Source: Parelaphostrongylus tenuis
Taxonomy: Eukaryota > Nematoda > Chromadorea > Rhabditida > Metastrongylidae
Assembly (NCBI GenBank): GCA_019055375.1
Contig: JAHQIW010006092.1
Location: 558,001-622,000, forward strand
DNA length: 64,000 nt
Direction of reading: 5' to 3'
Shown: positions 35,275-49,200 of the stretch, piece after piece
Layout: every line of letters begins with the position of its first letter
How positions within the stretch are numbered: the stretch's first letter is position 1
Position numbers and translations under genes: made by a program
The notes under the pieces: generated by a model
Told to the model about the DNA's origin: nothing
The model's input: only the letters and a program-made list of their open reading frames with translations
Databases searched by the model: none

Positions 35275-38200
35275 ACGCATGCATGTGCTTGAATATACGT
35301 ACATACATGCCTATATATATGTATGTATATATGCATTATATATATATACGTACATGTTTACATAGGTATATATAGACATATATGTATATATAGTATATAC
35401 ACATATATATTTATATATGCATACATATACATGTACCCTACAATCAACTACTTTGAGACCTCGCATAGAGTTAACACATCCTGACAGCCTTTTTTGAGCC
35501 TTTCAGGAAGTCTAAAGACAAGCAAACGACAACCTGCAATCTATTATTCTTAAACAACGCCTCAATGATTCTTTTACCGTGCGTTGAGTGTAGATAGTTC
35601 AGCGTCGATTCCTTTGTACAGAGATTGTATCCCCGAGGAACTGACTGATCCAAAATTCATCATGCTATTGGTGAGGCTGGAAGGTCGAAACACGTGTCTA
35701 AGACTTTAATAGCGCCATAACATACCTCGTGAAAAGCTCAAGATATATTGTCAGGATTGGATAACATTCTTATTCGTACCACTCCATACCCCCAACAAAG
35801 CTGGGGCAATGTGGACAAAGTCGACCATTCACCTTTATGAAGAACAAATATTATCTACAATTATTCTACATTCTGTATGATTTCTAAACAGTTGTACGAG
35901 TCAGTAGTTTTTCCCTGATAAGCAGTTTCGAGGTTGGTAATAATAGTACTTATTGAATACTGTAACGCCGCACAATAACACAGTAAAATAATGCAGTACA
36001 ACAATATAATAATAGCACAGTGGCAACGTTTCGAAGAGTTCTGCTTTCTTCAGAGCCGCTTAGATGTTATAGGTCTTCCAGTTATTCATTAGAGACGAGG
36101 CGCTTAGAGTGAGTGCTTTAGTAGGGCTGTCTACGGATCGCCATATCCCAAAGATGTTGCTAGAAATGAACGAAATGCAATGTCCTAGAGTTGATCTTCG
36201 ATCTACAGTCGTCTTATTACCGCGAGATTGTCAGTGGCAAACAAAAGGCAATGTCTGAGCAATATCCAGCGACCTCACCCGGAGAATACATCGCGACTCC
36301 GCCTCCATAATGTGTACCCGCAATCTCCACAACCGTATTATCATTATGACTCCAAGGCTTATCTGGGATGCGGCTACCACCGTCAACTGGGCCACTCCAA
36401 ACACCGTCACGATGTGCTCCGGGACAACTCTAAGGAACCACCAACTCCTCAATTCGTCTAACATGTCGTAATGTATAACTCACTCAATACCGTTTCCATA
36501 TGACAATTATTCTTAGTGTTATGTAGTCATTACGCGCCGGAACCATTTCTCATTGCCGTTTTTACCTATCGCTGTTTCAGTATTTAATTACATAAGTCTT
36601 AGGTACAGCTCATAATACCCGTGTGACGGCGTACAATCTCAACAACAACAATCCACAAAACCGTTAGTTCATGGATGACAACCAAATAATTCGTAACTAT
36701 ATAGTATTGTTGGCGACTTTTTTTTATACAACCACAATGGAACGTTTCTTGACCGTCACGTACGATGAATAAAGAATCCTTTAAAACATTTGGTGACGAT
36801 TAGCTCAGTGGATGGACAGCAATAAAACTCCGAAGCACTTTTGAGAGCCGAAATTGCACCAAAAGAAACTTCGGAACTGCCTACGATAACTTCATTTCCT
36901 CTAGAAAAAAACTAGAATTACACCAATTATTGAGTCTTACCATAAGTTTTAATGAAACAATGAACATTAAATTCAATAATATACAAGGATTACTGAAAAT
37001 TACTCGAATCTTGACAATTTCAATGCTAAAACTGGTTTTAAAACTGTCCATTTAGAGCACAGTTAGAGCAATGAGAAAATCATGTTTCGCACTCGAAGTA
37101 GTTAGCTCGTCGCTAGAACATCAATAGCAATGTGAAAGTGGAAAAATTTCGCACCCCTAGAACGATAAAAGTCTCATCTACAATTTTTATACAAAAAAAA
37201 CCGAAAAATTCCTCCGGAAAAGGGAAGAAATTTCAGAACAATTAAAGAAAATCGCGCGGCTCTCGAATGACGCGCTTTTCCGAAGTAGTAGTTGAAATCG
37301 CTGCGCACAGCGTTACTTTTCAGAAAATTCTTCTCCTTCTCGGAGAAGTTTCTGGGTTTTTTTGTACAAGAGTTGTAGAGGGGACCTTGTTATATCGTTC
37401 TACAAGTGCAAATTTCTTTTCTTTTTTCTTGCTACACAATTCCAAATGAACTCGCCAAAGGACGAGCAAGTTACTTTGAATGCAAAACATCATATTTCTT
37501 CCTGCTCTAACAGCGCTCTATATAAACATTTTTGAAACACCAGTCTCAGCAACAAGATTGTCGAGATTTGGAGCAATGACCACCAGTAATCCACGTATAT
37601 TATTAACTGTGATGTTTATTGCTCTAGTACCAAAACTATGACTCTGAGCTACTCGTCTTCTTCACAAATACATAGAATACTGTACGCTTCAATTCAGGCT
37701 GACCTTTTTCTGTTTAACCTAGTTCACTCACACCGATTTGAACAGAATCAAACTGTGCTGACATAATATAGTCAAAATCGAGTAAATTCCATGAACTGAA
37801 CCTCGAATTGGTTCATTACCCACTATATGGCCAACAAATTCACTGTGGGACTACGCCCCATCAACCAACCAGCCCTTTTCCATTGAATATATATCCAGTA
37901 ATGTAGAGTAATATAAAAACTTTGAACCTCAAACGAGTAATCGAACCCGCATTCACTCTTTCCCGGCGTGCTAACCAATCGCACTAGCGAGGCTCCTGTT
38001 CTCATATAACGCTTTCTGCGATACAAACAATATCAATACCAACTTCTCTTTAACAGAGTTTGATTTCCTGAAGGTCAACCATTCACGTGGTGCCAACCAA
38101 AAGGAGGTGTGGGATAAGCTCCGCGTCGAACATTTGCAGCCACTCGGTCACAGGCACCGACAAATGTCCGTTTGTTCACTGACCAAACATTTCCTTCATT

Positions 38201-41200
38201 TATTTTACATGCCCCGCCATCACACTGCGTGCGGATTGCAGATGCATTCAATTCGTTTTCTCTCATTCATCCTACACAGAGGTCTTCAAACGTTTCACTC
38301 ATTATTTCATCTGCTGCCTGGTGTTCGTATTCCTTATTATAGCCGTAGAACAATGGTCAAGACGATTTTATCACGCTATTGTAAAAGAGAGTTGAGGAAG
38401 ACACCACACCAAAATTCTACATCCTTGTAAGTTGCAGCACTGACACTCAGCTATCTCTGCTCCTTTTCGACCGAGATAACATTTCAGCATGGATAACGTG
38501 ATTGAAGTATCAAGGAGCGGCTAAATGTCCTACGTAACACAGAGAGTTACCAGCAGAATGACTAGAAACGAAATCACAGCAATGCTGCTATCTAAAAACG
38601 TGCCAGTGGTTATGCGAATCGCTACGCTCCTGAAAAACTTGATGCATGAAACGACCTTTAGTCCTACCTCCAGTACAAATGTCCTCAGTCCCAGTCGACA
38701 TTTGAGTGTGATGTGTTCGATATGTTTTTGGCCAATCGTTCTGATACATTGGCTCTAGCGTTGATGTAGCGAACCTTAACAAGAGCCGTTACTATGTTAT
38801 AACGAAGAAATTGTATCTTCTAAATGTATTTCCTATTGAGCTTTTGGTCAGTGTCGCTTCCACCGATAAGTTTCAGCCGTTTAGCCTACAAGTTTATTAA
38901 CATATTCGATAATTCTTTCTTGAGTAGAGTGCTTGAGAAGTCGCATTTCTGCAGAGGCAAAGCTACAGTTACTATAAAAAATCAATGTTGGACTTATTCA
39001 AAATCCAAGTTCTTAAACAAATGGAAACGAAATCTTCAGAACATCAACGCGATTGCGCTATCACAAGCAACAATCAGTACTTTTTCGTTGGACGGCACGG
39101 GATGTAGAAACGACCACTCTCTCTGAACAGATACTTTCCACTGCCCTTTTAGTACACATGCAAACAGTAAGATCTCTGGCTAGTGCGCTACGTAGCTGTA
39201 TTTGAAAACAGTCTTTTCATAACGCTTCAGATTTCTCAAAGAACAGAGCTCTTCCTTTAGACTATTATTAACCATTCAATAGCGTAAATTTCGATTATTC
39301 TAACGCCGTAGTGTAGCTGGGAATAAAATATGAATTCACATACGCGGCATTTGATTTCCGACCAATCTACGGGCTGGGGTGCTGCCCATAGGTTCCAACA
39401 CGGCTAACGATCGATGGCACTGAGGCGGCTCATGAGGTGCGATTTTTGTTGTTCATTTAAGGATTTTTTTTTCTCCGCTTCGAAAGAAAACTGAAGATAA
39501 AACGTATGACTATGATACTAAAAGATTTCCTCTACACGTTCACGCGCTTTTCGTGGCTTGCACGAAAGTAACAGTAAGAGCGCGCAGCCGACATAAAACA
39601 TAATTCTATTTTGAACCTCACGGCGTTATAAAAGGGTCTTTCGAAAAAAAACCAACCACACAGAGCACTAGCAAGACATTTGAGCCTTCGAATGACTGCT
39701 AACACTCTATGAAAACTTTTGTTCAGCAAAAGGGATCGCTTCCTCGTTCCGTGCTGTCTATAGGAAAGAACCCAACAACCGTATTTTTTGAGATTACATG
39801 AAGTTCAAGTGTGCAACGTCCCTTTGTTTTATTGTTTTACTGCTCGGATACTGCTCTCCACAGAAGAGAACAAACAAGCCCTTGTGCTCCCAAAAAAACC
39901 AGGTTTTTTTTTCGTAAGAGAGCAAAAAGTTATGTCGTGTTGGAAATATACGAAGTCTTCGTTGATGTATTTCAAAACTATAAATGTTGTCGCTATGAAC
40001 TGAAACATGCCAATTTGTGGAAGAAACGCGCAATCACTCTCCCTTACACATGCATTCAATTGAATGCACATGGTCGCCAATGCATTGATAACACTTCTGA
40101 AAACAACGGCTTTCCAATAGCGATTGAAAGTTTGGTTTTAAATTCACACATGTAAAGTTGAATAGAAGTTACCCAGATACAACTAACAGTGTTTTCGATT
40201 CCACTTTGATGACATTAAATAAAAAAAGGACCTCAATCAAAAGAACGTACTTTCATTCCTCCAGTTCCAAACATTACTACGTAGTCAATTTGAGGGACAG
40301 TATTTAGAACTTCATTTAAAAGTGCTTGAAATGGTGCGATTGTATCGTAGTCATGACAAGCTAGCTACAAAAAATCGATGTTACGATAGTATCGAAGATT
40401 ATAGATTAGTTTTGTTACATCGTCCTATACCTGTGTAGACGGTATTTCTGGCATGAAGATCACTGTTGAATCAGAAATGATTTTCTCGACACCTTCGACC
40501 GATGGTGATTCACACCACTTTGACATCATTTCATATACAAGGGTCTCTGTACGCTATAAACATATAATAAAACTGTCTTTCAGTAAAAAATGGCATACAA
40601 TTGATCAATGAATACACTTATATAACAATTATGTTTGCTTTCATAAGTCTTATGATAGTATAAAATGAAACCAACAATGGTGATGTATCCGAATCTAATT
40701 CAATACTGCAGCAACTTACCTTCTCTATTGCCACGACCAGAGTATAAGGCGGGTCACCACTGCCCATACGATACAAATTAAAAAAAGGGTCTGCAGTTAT
40801 TCTGATCAAACAATTCTCTTCCTCCAATAATGGAATAGAAGCGCTTAATTTTTGTTTTTATATAAACAAAATAGAATACACGCTAAAATATACAGTTGTG
40901 CCTCTTTGATAAATGGATCTTTGCAACTCACCTAGTTACCATTATCATTTGATCTGGTGTAAAATGATCTGATGGATTTGATGATGGGATAACAGAAAAT
41001 TCTTGTACGCTATCCATTTTGATGGTCTGTCCTAGCATCTGAAAAAAGCACAGATGAGTAAAAAAGAAGGAAATGATAAAAGACAACGAATTCGAGCACT
41101 CCTATGAACCATCAACCCATAGGTGTCTTCTGTAAGAACCATATATGATGAGCGCAATTCCGAGAAAACTGAATATTGTGGGACAGAAAAAGTGCTACGC

Positions 41201-44200
41201 TATACCAAAGCTATGCAGAAGACTTTTTCTGCATATGTTCATTGAGTAAATCACTTAGCACCTCAAAATACTTGGTTGGCTCAGAATGACCTGAGGATTA
41301 TGGATGTTGGCTGAGAGCTTATTCCATGTAGACCTCACTACGAAAATGCTTCTTTCTTACATTAATCATCGTTCCAACAGTAGCGGCCTTTTTTGACAAA
41401 TCCACCGAGTTATCACAACCTAGTGAAATTCCCAGCTCGAAAGCTGCACGAAGCTTCAATTCATCCATCGCCAACGCCACCTTTGAGTCTCTCAACGGCC
41501 TGGAAACGAACGCGTTATCAGTGCTACAGATTGGAATGCATGGAGTAAATCCATTATTTTTATTAAATCTGATTACCTGGGGAAGTGCGTGGTTTAATTA
41601 AATCCAAAAACTCAAATACTTTCCAATTATATTTTGCAAATCAACATTAAATATGCGGTAAACCGGTGTTAGAAAGCACATGAATGTATTCATGAAATAA
41701 TAACTTTAGAATCATGCAGAGTAATATGCAAATACGTAACCAGCATAAAAATTGTCTATCAGACCTTCGTTTTGCTTACAGATCTCCATTTGACAGGACA
41801 AGAGCTATCTAACGAACCTTTCGCAACCAGCTCCGATTCCCAATACCTTCGAAAGACTTTCGTCAACCATTGTTTTATTGAATAGCTGTGGTTGATACTG
41901 TTGTGGACTAAATATGACCGTTTCGACGAATCCTTCAGAAACCGCTAGCACAACAACCGGGTTAAATTTTTTGATACTCTAAAAAAGGTACATTGCGTTA
42001 GGAAATACAAAAGACAGAAAAATCTACATCTCCAATAACCAAAGGCTAAAATTTGAGGAGTTTACGCTTCTCACCTCAACAACCTCACTGATGTTTAGCT
42101 GCGGCGCCATTAGAAGGCGGATATTGGAATCTAGTTTGAAGTCACCAGAACATAGATGGTGAGCCAATTTTCGAATAACTTCAGAAGCACTGAAGATATA
42201 AATTTTGATTCAAAACACTTAAGAGTGATTCAATCATTTCACCCACTTGGTCGAAATGCCCACCACCGTCATCCTCGTTTTACCCTTTCCACGTGAGATC
42301 AGTGCACGAATTTCACCTTTTTGTTCACAAGAGGTTAAGTTGAAATCATGGCGCTGGGCGTCGTGGCCTATTGTTACACTATGTGTCTCAGATTCTAGGC
42401 CGACAGCTTCAACGGTTAACTGAAACGTCACCGATGTTGCCACAGAGCTTACACATTTCAAAGTCATAGTGTTTTTGATCATAGATGTAATTCACACGAG
42501 CACAAACGACATGCTAACAAAGCTGTGCGTGAAAATTACAACAAGAAACAAACTTCGTGACTTCCGGGTGGCAGTATTCTCCAGTATTCTCCATTGGAAG
42601 TAGTAATTACAGTCTTACCTGAAATAGATGATGACAACTTGTAACATGGCTCAGCGTCTAACCAAATGTAACAATTTCAGAAAAAACAATGACATAAGAG
42701 TTCAACAGTCTATATCATATCGATTAAGACATCAACTATATTGAAAAAAGGAAAAAAAATCCAAAAGGTAAGAAGAAAGCTAAGCTAACTGATAGCTAAG
42801 AGGTGACAAAGTAATACAGTAGAAAAGTATGGTGAACATTCCATGCAAACTTTCCCAGATTGACACTATTTAGACGTAACAAAACGGCAATAAGATGGAG
42901 TTTTTCTTAACTTGCCCAACGGAAACGGTTGCATTCTGAACCGGCTTTCCATCAGAATTCCTTACTAAGCCATAGACACCTTTATGTGCCATTTCCAAAT
43001 AAGACAATAGAGCAAACTGATGTTCAGCCCAAAACCTTAAAAAAGCAGAAAAGTGATCATTACTTAGAGGTAATGAAAGAAGAAGTAATAATAAAGTGCT
43101 TGCAAAAGAAAAACCAACTTTTGAAGCATATTATTCGAAGGGAACTTGATGCAGCCCATCTCGATTGTGATCTCAAAAGCATTCGTGTGTAAATACTGCC
43201 AATCTTGCATCCCACCAGCTAAGTGATACCTAACATGTGAAACTGAGTTGGATCCAACTATTTTTGTGACGTCCAGTAGATAATAAAAAAGAAGTGATGT
43301 TTTCATTACAGTACCAAGCAGCACCGTTCGTAATTCCGTTGAAAAATACGTCTCCGTCCTCAGACAGTCCACATCGACGTCCAGTTTTCCACATACGTGG
43401 ATGCGCCCGGGCGTATCGATATGCCAACTCCACAAACAGTTTGTCATCAGGCGTCTAAACTAAAGATACATGATAGGAACTCTTATTCCTTCACAACTAT
43501 CGATGGCAGCACCAACATAGTCCAGCATAAGATGGCATAAACCTATAACACAGTCAACTTGACTAGCTACTGAATATCAACTAACACATCGCCTTAGATT
43601 GGATGCCAAGTTTTGACGAAGCTACCAAACTTTCTTCGATGCATCAGAGCCATTGGTATCAGTGCACATTAACACAGCTATCTCAAGAATACAGAGAGAA
43701 ACCTGCTTGACCAGCATCAACCAGTCGTTGATACTGGACCAAAACTACGTTCCCACAAGATATCATAAAGATTGCTCGCTTCATTGCACCGTAACAATAG
43801 AGAATCCTCATAGTCCACTTCGCTACGTATAAAACCAACGAATGAAAAGAGCGATATCGCTGATTAAATGAATGCCAATTCCCTTAGCATTCGTTCATGG
43901 AATCTGATATGAAATGTTGGTGCTTCCGCGTAAATCTACCCGTCTTCAACCACGATAACCCGTTGAGGACCATCGTTAATAGGAAGGCAGCGTCGCGCCT
44001 TCGCTTGCGCGGCACTCGCAGGGAGCGGTATGTGCGTGTCTCTGCAGGGATGTCATGCTGTCTGCACTTGCCTTCCTACGAAATGCGCCTGTATTCCCAT
44101 AAGACGCGACATCGCCATGACAGTAGCTAAGCGAGATTCGACGTCACACGAGACGGCACGAAAGTCTTTAGAGGGAAAATTCTTATGAGATCCCATCATT

Positions 44201-46172
44201 GCACATGACTATCTTATGTCCTTCGTCTCCGCACACAAAGACTAAAAGTTTCATCAACTACTGGTTACTATCTAAGACCGGTCGAAAAAAGCATTGCGTG
44301 AAGATCTTCCTATTTATGTTCGAATTTGTCTGCACAAAACTCATTTCTAAGGAAAAAGAAAGACTAGCGAAAAGAAACACATGATAGGAAAACGATTCAA
44401 GAATGACAATCGTGCCGTCGGAAATGGAGATCGCTTAAGAGCACAGCCGATGCAAATATCACGAACATTTCTACAGAAGTAGCTAATTACTATTTCAAAA
44501 CCAACGACATGAAATGATCATATAAGAAGCAAAAAGCAGTTTTCATACATAGTCTAGGGAGCAGTGTCGATCATTCATAAACCTTCGGAAATTCGACTGA
44601 TAGAAACAGGTGACTACCATGGGGAGGGGATAGGAACGAATAATTACGCTGGAGACTGTACCCTTACGAGAAAGAGCCATTCAACTACAAATAACTAGAA
44701 AAGCGAGAGAAAAACAATCGACACAAAAAAGATTTGTTTAAATCAGAGACAATCGACTAATATCCCTTTCTGCTGCATATCATATAAAAAATGAAAGAAA
44801 TAAATGCACATAAATTTCTATAAGAGAGGAGAGCCACTAACTTGTCAAGCCCATTGTGCAAATTTGTGTAAAGCTAACCTTTACTCAGTGCTTAATTCCA
44901 TTTTAACGGTGGTAGAGTAGGATGTGAAATGCAACCACAAGCATACAGCGATAAGAGCAAATTTTGGAACCTGATGTATGTAATGAGCTTGAGTCGCCAC
45001 TAATTTCCGAAGCAGTGTTCGTTCGCACTACACCATCGGAATCCTCTCGCTGTCTTTCTTTCAGCCAAGTTTTGACGTGTCGGTTGCCAATATTAATCGT
45101 CGCTAACTCTTTGGTGACCATGGGGGTTTTTATTGATGCTCCGCACGCGACGTCAAATCTCGCTCGGCTACTGTAGCGGCGGTGTCGCGTCTCGTTAGAA
45201 GAAAGGCAGACGACCAAACGTGCATGCACAGACATGAAGATGCCGTCTGTTTGACTGCCTTGACTGCCGCGCAAGCGCCGGCGCGACGCCGCGTATTTGT
45301 CAACGCTGGTCCCTAGAAGGTTAACGGAATTGATGTAGGATGTTTAAGTCGGCATTGAACCCAATAAGTGAAGCCGTGCCAAAGATTTTGACCCCCCCCC
45401 TCACCCACAAATCTTAGCCATGTTGGAGTCAACTGCACATAAATCAGATTAAATTTTGCTCCTAATTTAGCACTTTTTTGGTTATAACTCACAAAGTTGA
45501 ATAAAAAACTCGCCTTTCGAAAATGTACAAGGAATCATAAGTTACAACTTACAGGCGAGTAAATTTGATCTTTCCCGGTTGTGGGAGTCGTCATATGGAT
45601 AATTAGCTACAAGAGAACCTAAATGAAGGCTATTACATGAAGTCGACACAAAAGGGCGATGCAAATGCAAAATTGAACATCAGAAGTGGTTGAAATAGGA
45701 TCTGGTAAACATGCTACCCCCATGCAAGTTGGCACTGATGACAAATGGATATTGTTGTAGCCATATCATAACAGCAGCTGTCTCTGGTTCAGGGTCTCCA
45801 CCACCAGACTCCTCACGATGTGCTGGATACCTGGCCGGAAAATTGCGATTTAAATCGACATTGTGCTCGTTATTCCGACCCTAAATTCAAAAACAATGTC
45901 AAACAGGCAAAAAAAAAGAGAAAAACATATTCTCAAGTAGCATTATGCTTCAAGTTTCTTCCTTGTCTTTACTTAGTCTTACACAACTCGGTATGGATGA
46001 AACGCGGGTTCGATTTCCGCCTGAGGCCGTGGTTTGCTCACCACTCAATTCCCATAGGTACATACGGAAACATCATGACACTGAGAAATGCCGTAAAAAT
46101 ACTATTAATTTCGAGCATTGGTTATGCTACTCACGTCCAAAATTTTTTTACTAGCAGTTTCTCTCCCTCCCC

Positions 46173-46214
<42 letters not shown>

Positions 46215-49200
46215 TTCTATCCCATTCCCCATCTCTAATCTCCTTATACACATAATAAGAATTCACAGTAAACGACTTACTGTGTATCCAACACGATCTC
46301 CTGGTATGCCATGTTCATAACCATCCGGGTTCATAGAGGGCATGATATGAATTCGTTGACTATTCACTAAATTGGTCAGATATTCGTTCTTGCCATAATT
46401 TACGCATAGGATCTCGATTAGATACAACAGCGACTCGCGCCCGACAACCTGTAAATAATCGTACACACGTTAGAGAGATGCTAACGAAGAGTCCATGACC
46501 ATACCTCATTCCCGTGCATGTTGCCGACATACTTTACCTCTGGTTCAAGTAACTCATGGTTTCTTGGATCGTCTGAGATTACCAGAACCCAAAGTTCACG
46601 GCCAGAAACGCTTTTACCAATCGTATAGAGGTATGTGATGTTCGGATAGTTATGTTCTATTTCCTAAAAACGTGTTATTTGCTCAAGCATCAACAGGCAA
46701 AATGCATGAAAAGACTACCACCTCACATTGTCATAATATATCTCTGAGAGGAATAAAAACCTTGACTCTATCGGCAGAACACCGAAAGTCTTGTATGGGT
46801 CAAGTGAACATTCAATTCCCTTCAACTAAGCTTGGTGCGGTCAATGCCGAGAGTGTCATTATTTTATCTTTCATGCATAATTATCGGTTCAGACGTCTGA
46901 TCACTGTGGGCTAAGAATAGTGTGACTTCCTGATGATGATTTTTTCTGGAGGAGACGCACTACTAGCGCTTACAACGAAGGTCAAATCAATTCACCATGT
47001 CCTTTATTCATATTTTACTTGGCACTGTTTTCTGTTGAAAGCAAATCAATACACTGTTGCAGCTTTTCCAGTTATTGACTTCCTTAAATCCGTAAGAGAA
47101 GTGGAAGACGACATAAACTATTAGGGTGCTCTGATGATTTTGAAATTAGAGCAACAAACACCAAATTTATTATCCTGAAGTGATTAAAATAGTTTAACAA
47201 CATCATTCAAGGTATGCTCCATCAGCCTATAGACATTTCAGCCATCTCTCAAGCAACAAATCAATACCGTTTATGCAGAAAAACCTAAGATATCTCTAGG
47301 TACAAATCTCCATACATACTTGCCGCATCATGGCCGCTCGCTTCGTTGAGACCATGAGTTACTTGAACCAGAGGTGGAGCCTTACGAGTACGAATTGGAA
47401 GGCGATGCACAGACCGTCTTTGAGAATATCAACCGTGCAAAGGTTCAAAGATTTATGTTCAGGCAAACATCGTTTCGATTCTCTTCTGAGTTTCGCGCCG
47501 GCACCATCAACTTGAAAGACCACCTGCGCTTCGGACCTTCACGCGAAGTTGGGCGAGAAACTGTCATCGAAACAACTGAGGAGGATCCGACTTTGATTAT
47601 CGAGGAGTTGGCCTGCGATTTCGAATGCGATCATGCGACAATCAGCAGAATATTGAAGGAATACTAGTAAATAATAAATTTGGTGTTTACTGTCTTGTAC
47701 CACAACTTATGAGAATATCTAATATTGAATAGTTTGACCTAATTTAGGAAATGTTCATGAGGCAAACCCTTAGAGCAACGTATGACACATTATTTCAAAG
47801 TGATCTTCGTAACTACCGTCCAATGTGCTTATTGAGTATACTTTACAAGCTTTTTACGAAGATCATCCGAAGACCCCGTAATCCCCACTGGAGAAAAACC
47901 ACCCAGGATTCTACCGTTTGAAGTTCGCGTTGTGATGGAAAGCATGAGAAAAGGCACACCTCCAAGGCGCGATAAAATCACAGCCGAGCTTCTGAGAGCT
48001 GGAAGCTATAACTTATATGAATTTCTCGCAGCACGTCTGACATCTTATCATCAATATGAAAGAATCCAAAACCAATGGAGGACATTGCACACAGTCATCC
48101 TCCACAAAGAGTGTGACCGAAAGGGATCTCCGTAATTATAGCTCAATTTGCTTTTTGAGCGTGCTTCACAAACCTTTTCATGGAGATTATACTTTTGCAC
48201 ATATCAAAAACTTTGGACGAAGCGGTCAGTTGAGCAAGCAGGATTTAGACAGAAATTTTCATGTATGGACCACATCCAAACCGTGTCGAGGTTCATAGAA
48301 ATCTGTCGGGAATAACACCTACTTCTAATCCTAACCTCTTTCGACTATCAAAAAATGATAGCGCCGAAGCGAACGCACTCTAATAAGCGTTTGTCGATCA
48401 AGCAGTGAATCCGTCCTACATAAGGACTTTAACAGACTGCTATCAAAACTGCACCACGAAAATACGGCTTTTTCATCAACCTCCTATCATTTCCATTGGA
48501 AGAGAAGTTCAGCAAAGTGATAAGAAATCACCAAAATTTTCACTGCCGCATTGCAGTGGCTAATGGAGTCGCTTGACTGGGACGAGTAGGGCATAAGCAT
48601 CGATGGAAAATTTCTGTCAAAACCTACGTTTCGCGGATGACATCGCTAATTTCGCATGAAGCACTAGTGAAGCAGAGGTGATGTTCAAGGAACTCAACGA
48701 AGTGGAAGAAAAGATCGGAATACGCATGAATCACTTGAAGATCCAATTGATGAGAAATCAGTGGTGCATTGATGAACATATCAAAATGGTTGCCTCTTCA
48801 TTTAAGGAAACCTCCTCGTACGTGTACCTTGGTCGTACAATGAATACGGAGAACAACATTAAGGAGGAACTTGAATGAAGAAGGAGAGCAGGGTGGATCC
48901 CATTCGAGCCTCTCAAAGAAGCCACCAACCAAATAACGGACTCCTAAATTACGCGCTAACATATTCGATTCGACAGTCCTCCCAACTCTTGGCTGTGCAG
49001 CAGAGACGTGGGCTGATACTCCGACCAAGTCAAAACTACTGCGAACGACTATTAGAGCGCTTGAATGATGTCTTATGAAAATCAACACTCACAACACCTA
49101 GCTGGCTTGCGCAGCTCAGATCTGCGAAAGCTATGACATCTTCGCAACTCAGAAGACATGAATAAATGGCGAAACACAGATGAGCCAGCCGTAAGAAGAT

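Larger units (their letters stand above)
35770..39090. other. Large intron of the carboxypeptidase gene, mixed content
   Basis: Contents include a family C end at 36013-36060 (GGCAACGTTTCGAAGAGTTC), a SINE at 37921-37996, and a possible second SINE at 38050-38165. A lone mariner-type end at 37614-37640 (TTATTGCTCTAGTACCAAAA) is like the ends at 14243-14992. A GC-richer open stretch at 36228-36464 is open on both strands but unrecognised. Confidence 0.5.

Noticed and set aside
35181..35375. 64-codon frame rich in Tyr, Ile and Met
   Set aside because: It is a translation of the TA/ATAC microsatellite.
36228..36464. Opposed 77-codon frames on both strands
   Set aside because: Open on both strands because of local composition; no family or splice context recognised.
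39811..40155. Overlapping frames on both strands near the carboxypeptidase gap
   Set aside because: I looked here for the missing exon before 34255, but none of the frames carries a convincing family motif in phase.
45820..46320. 166-codon + strand open frame
   Set aside because: It is antisense to a carboxypeptidase exon and runs through a CT microsatellite.
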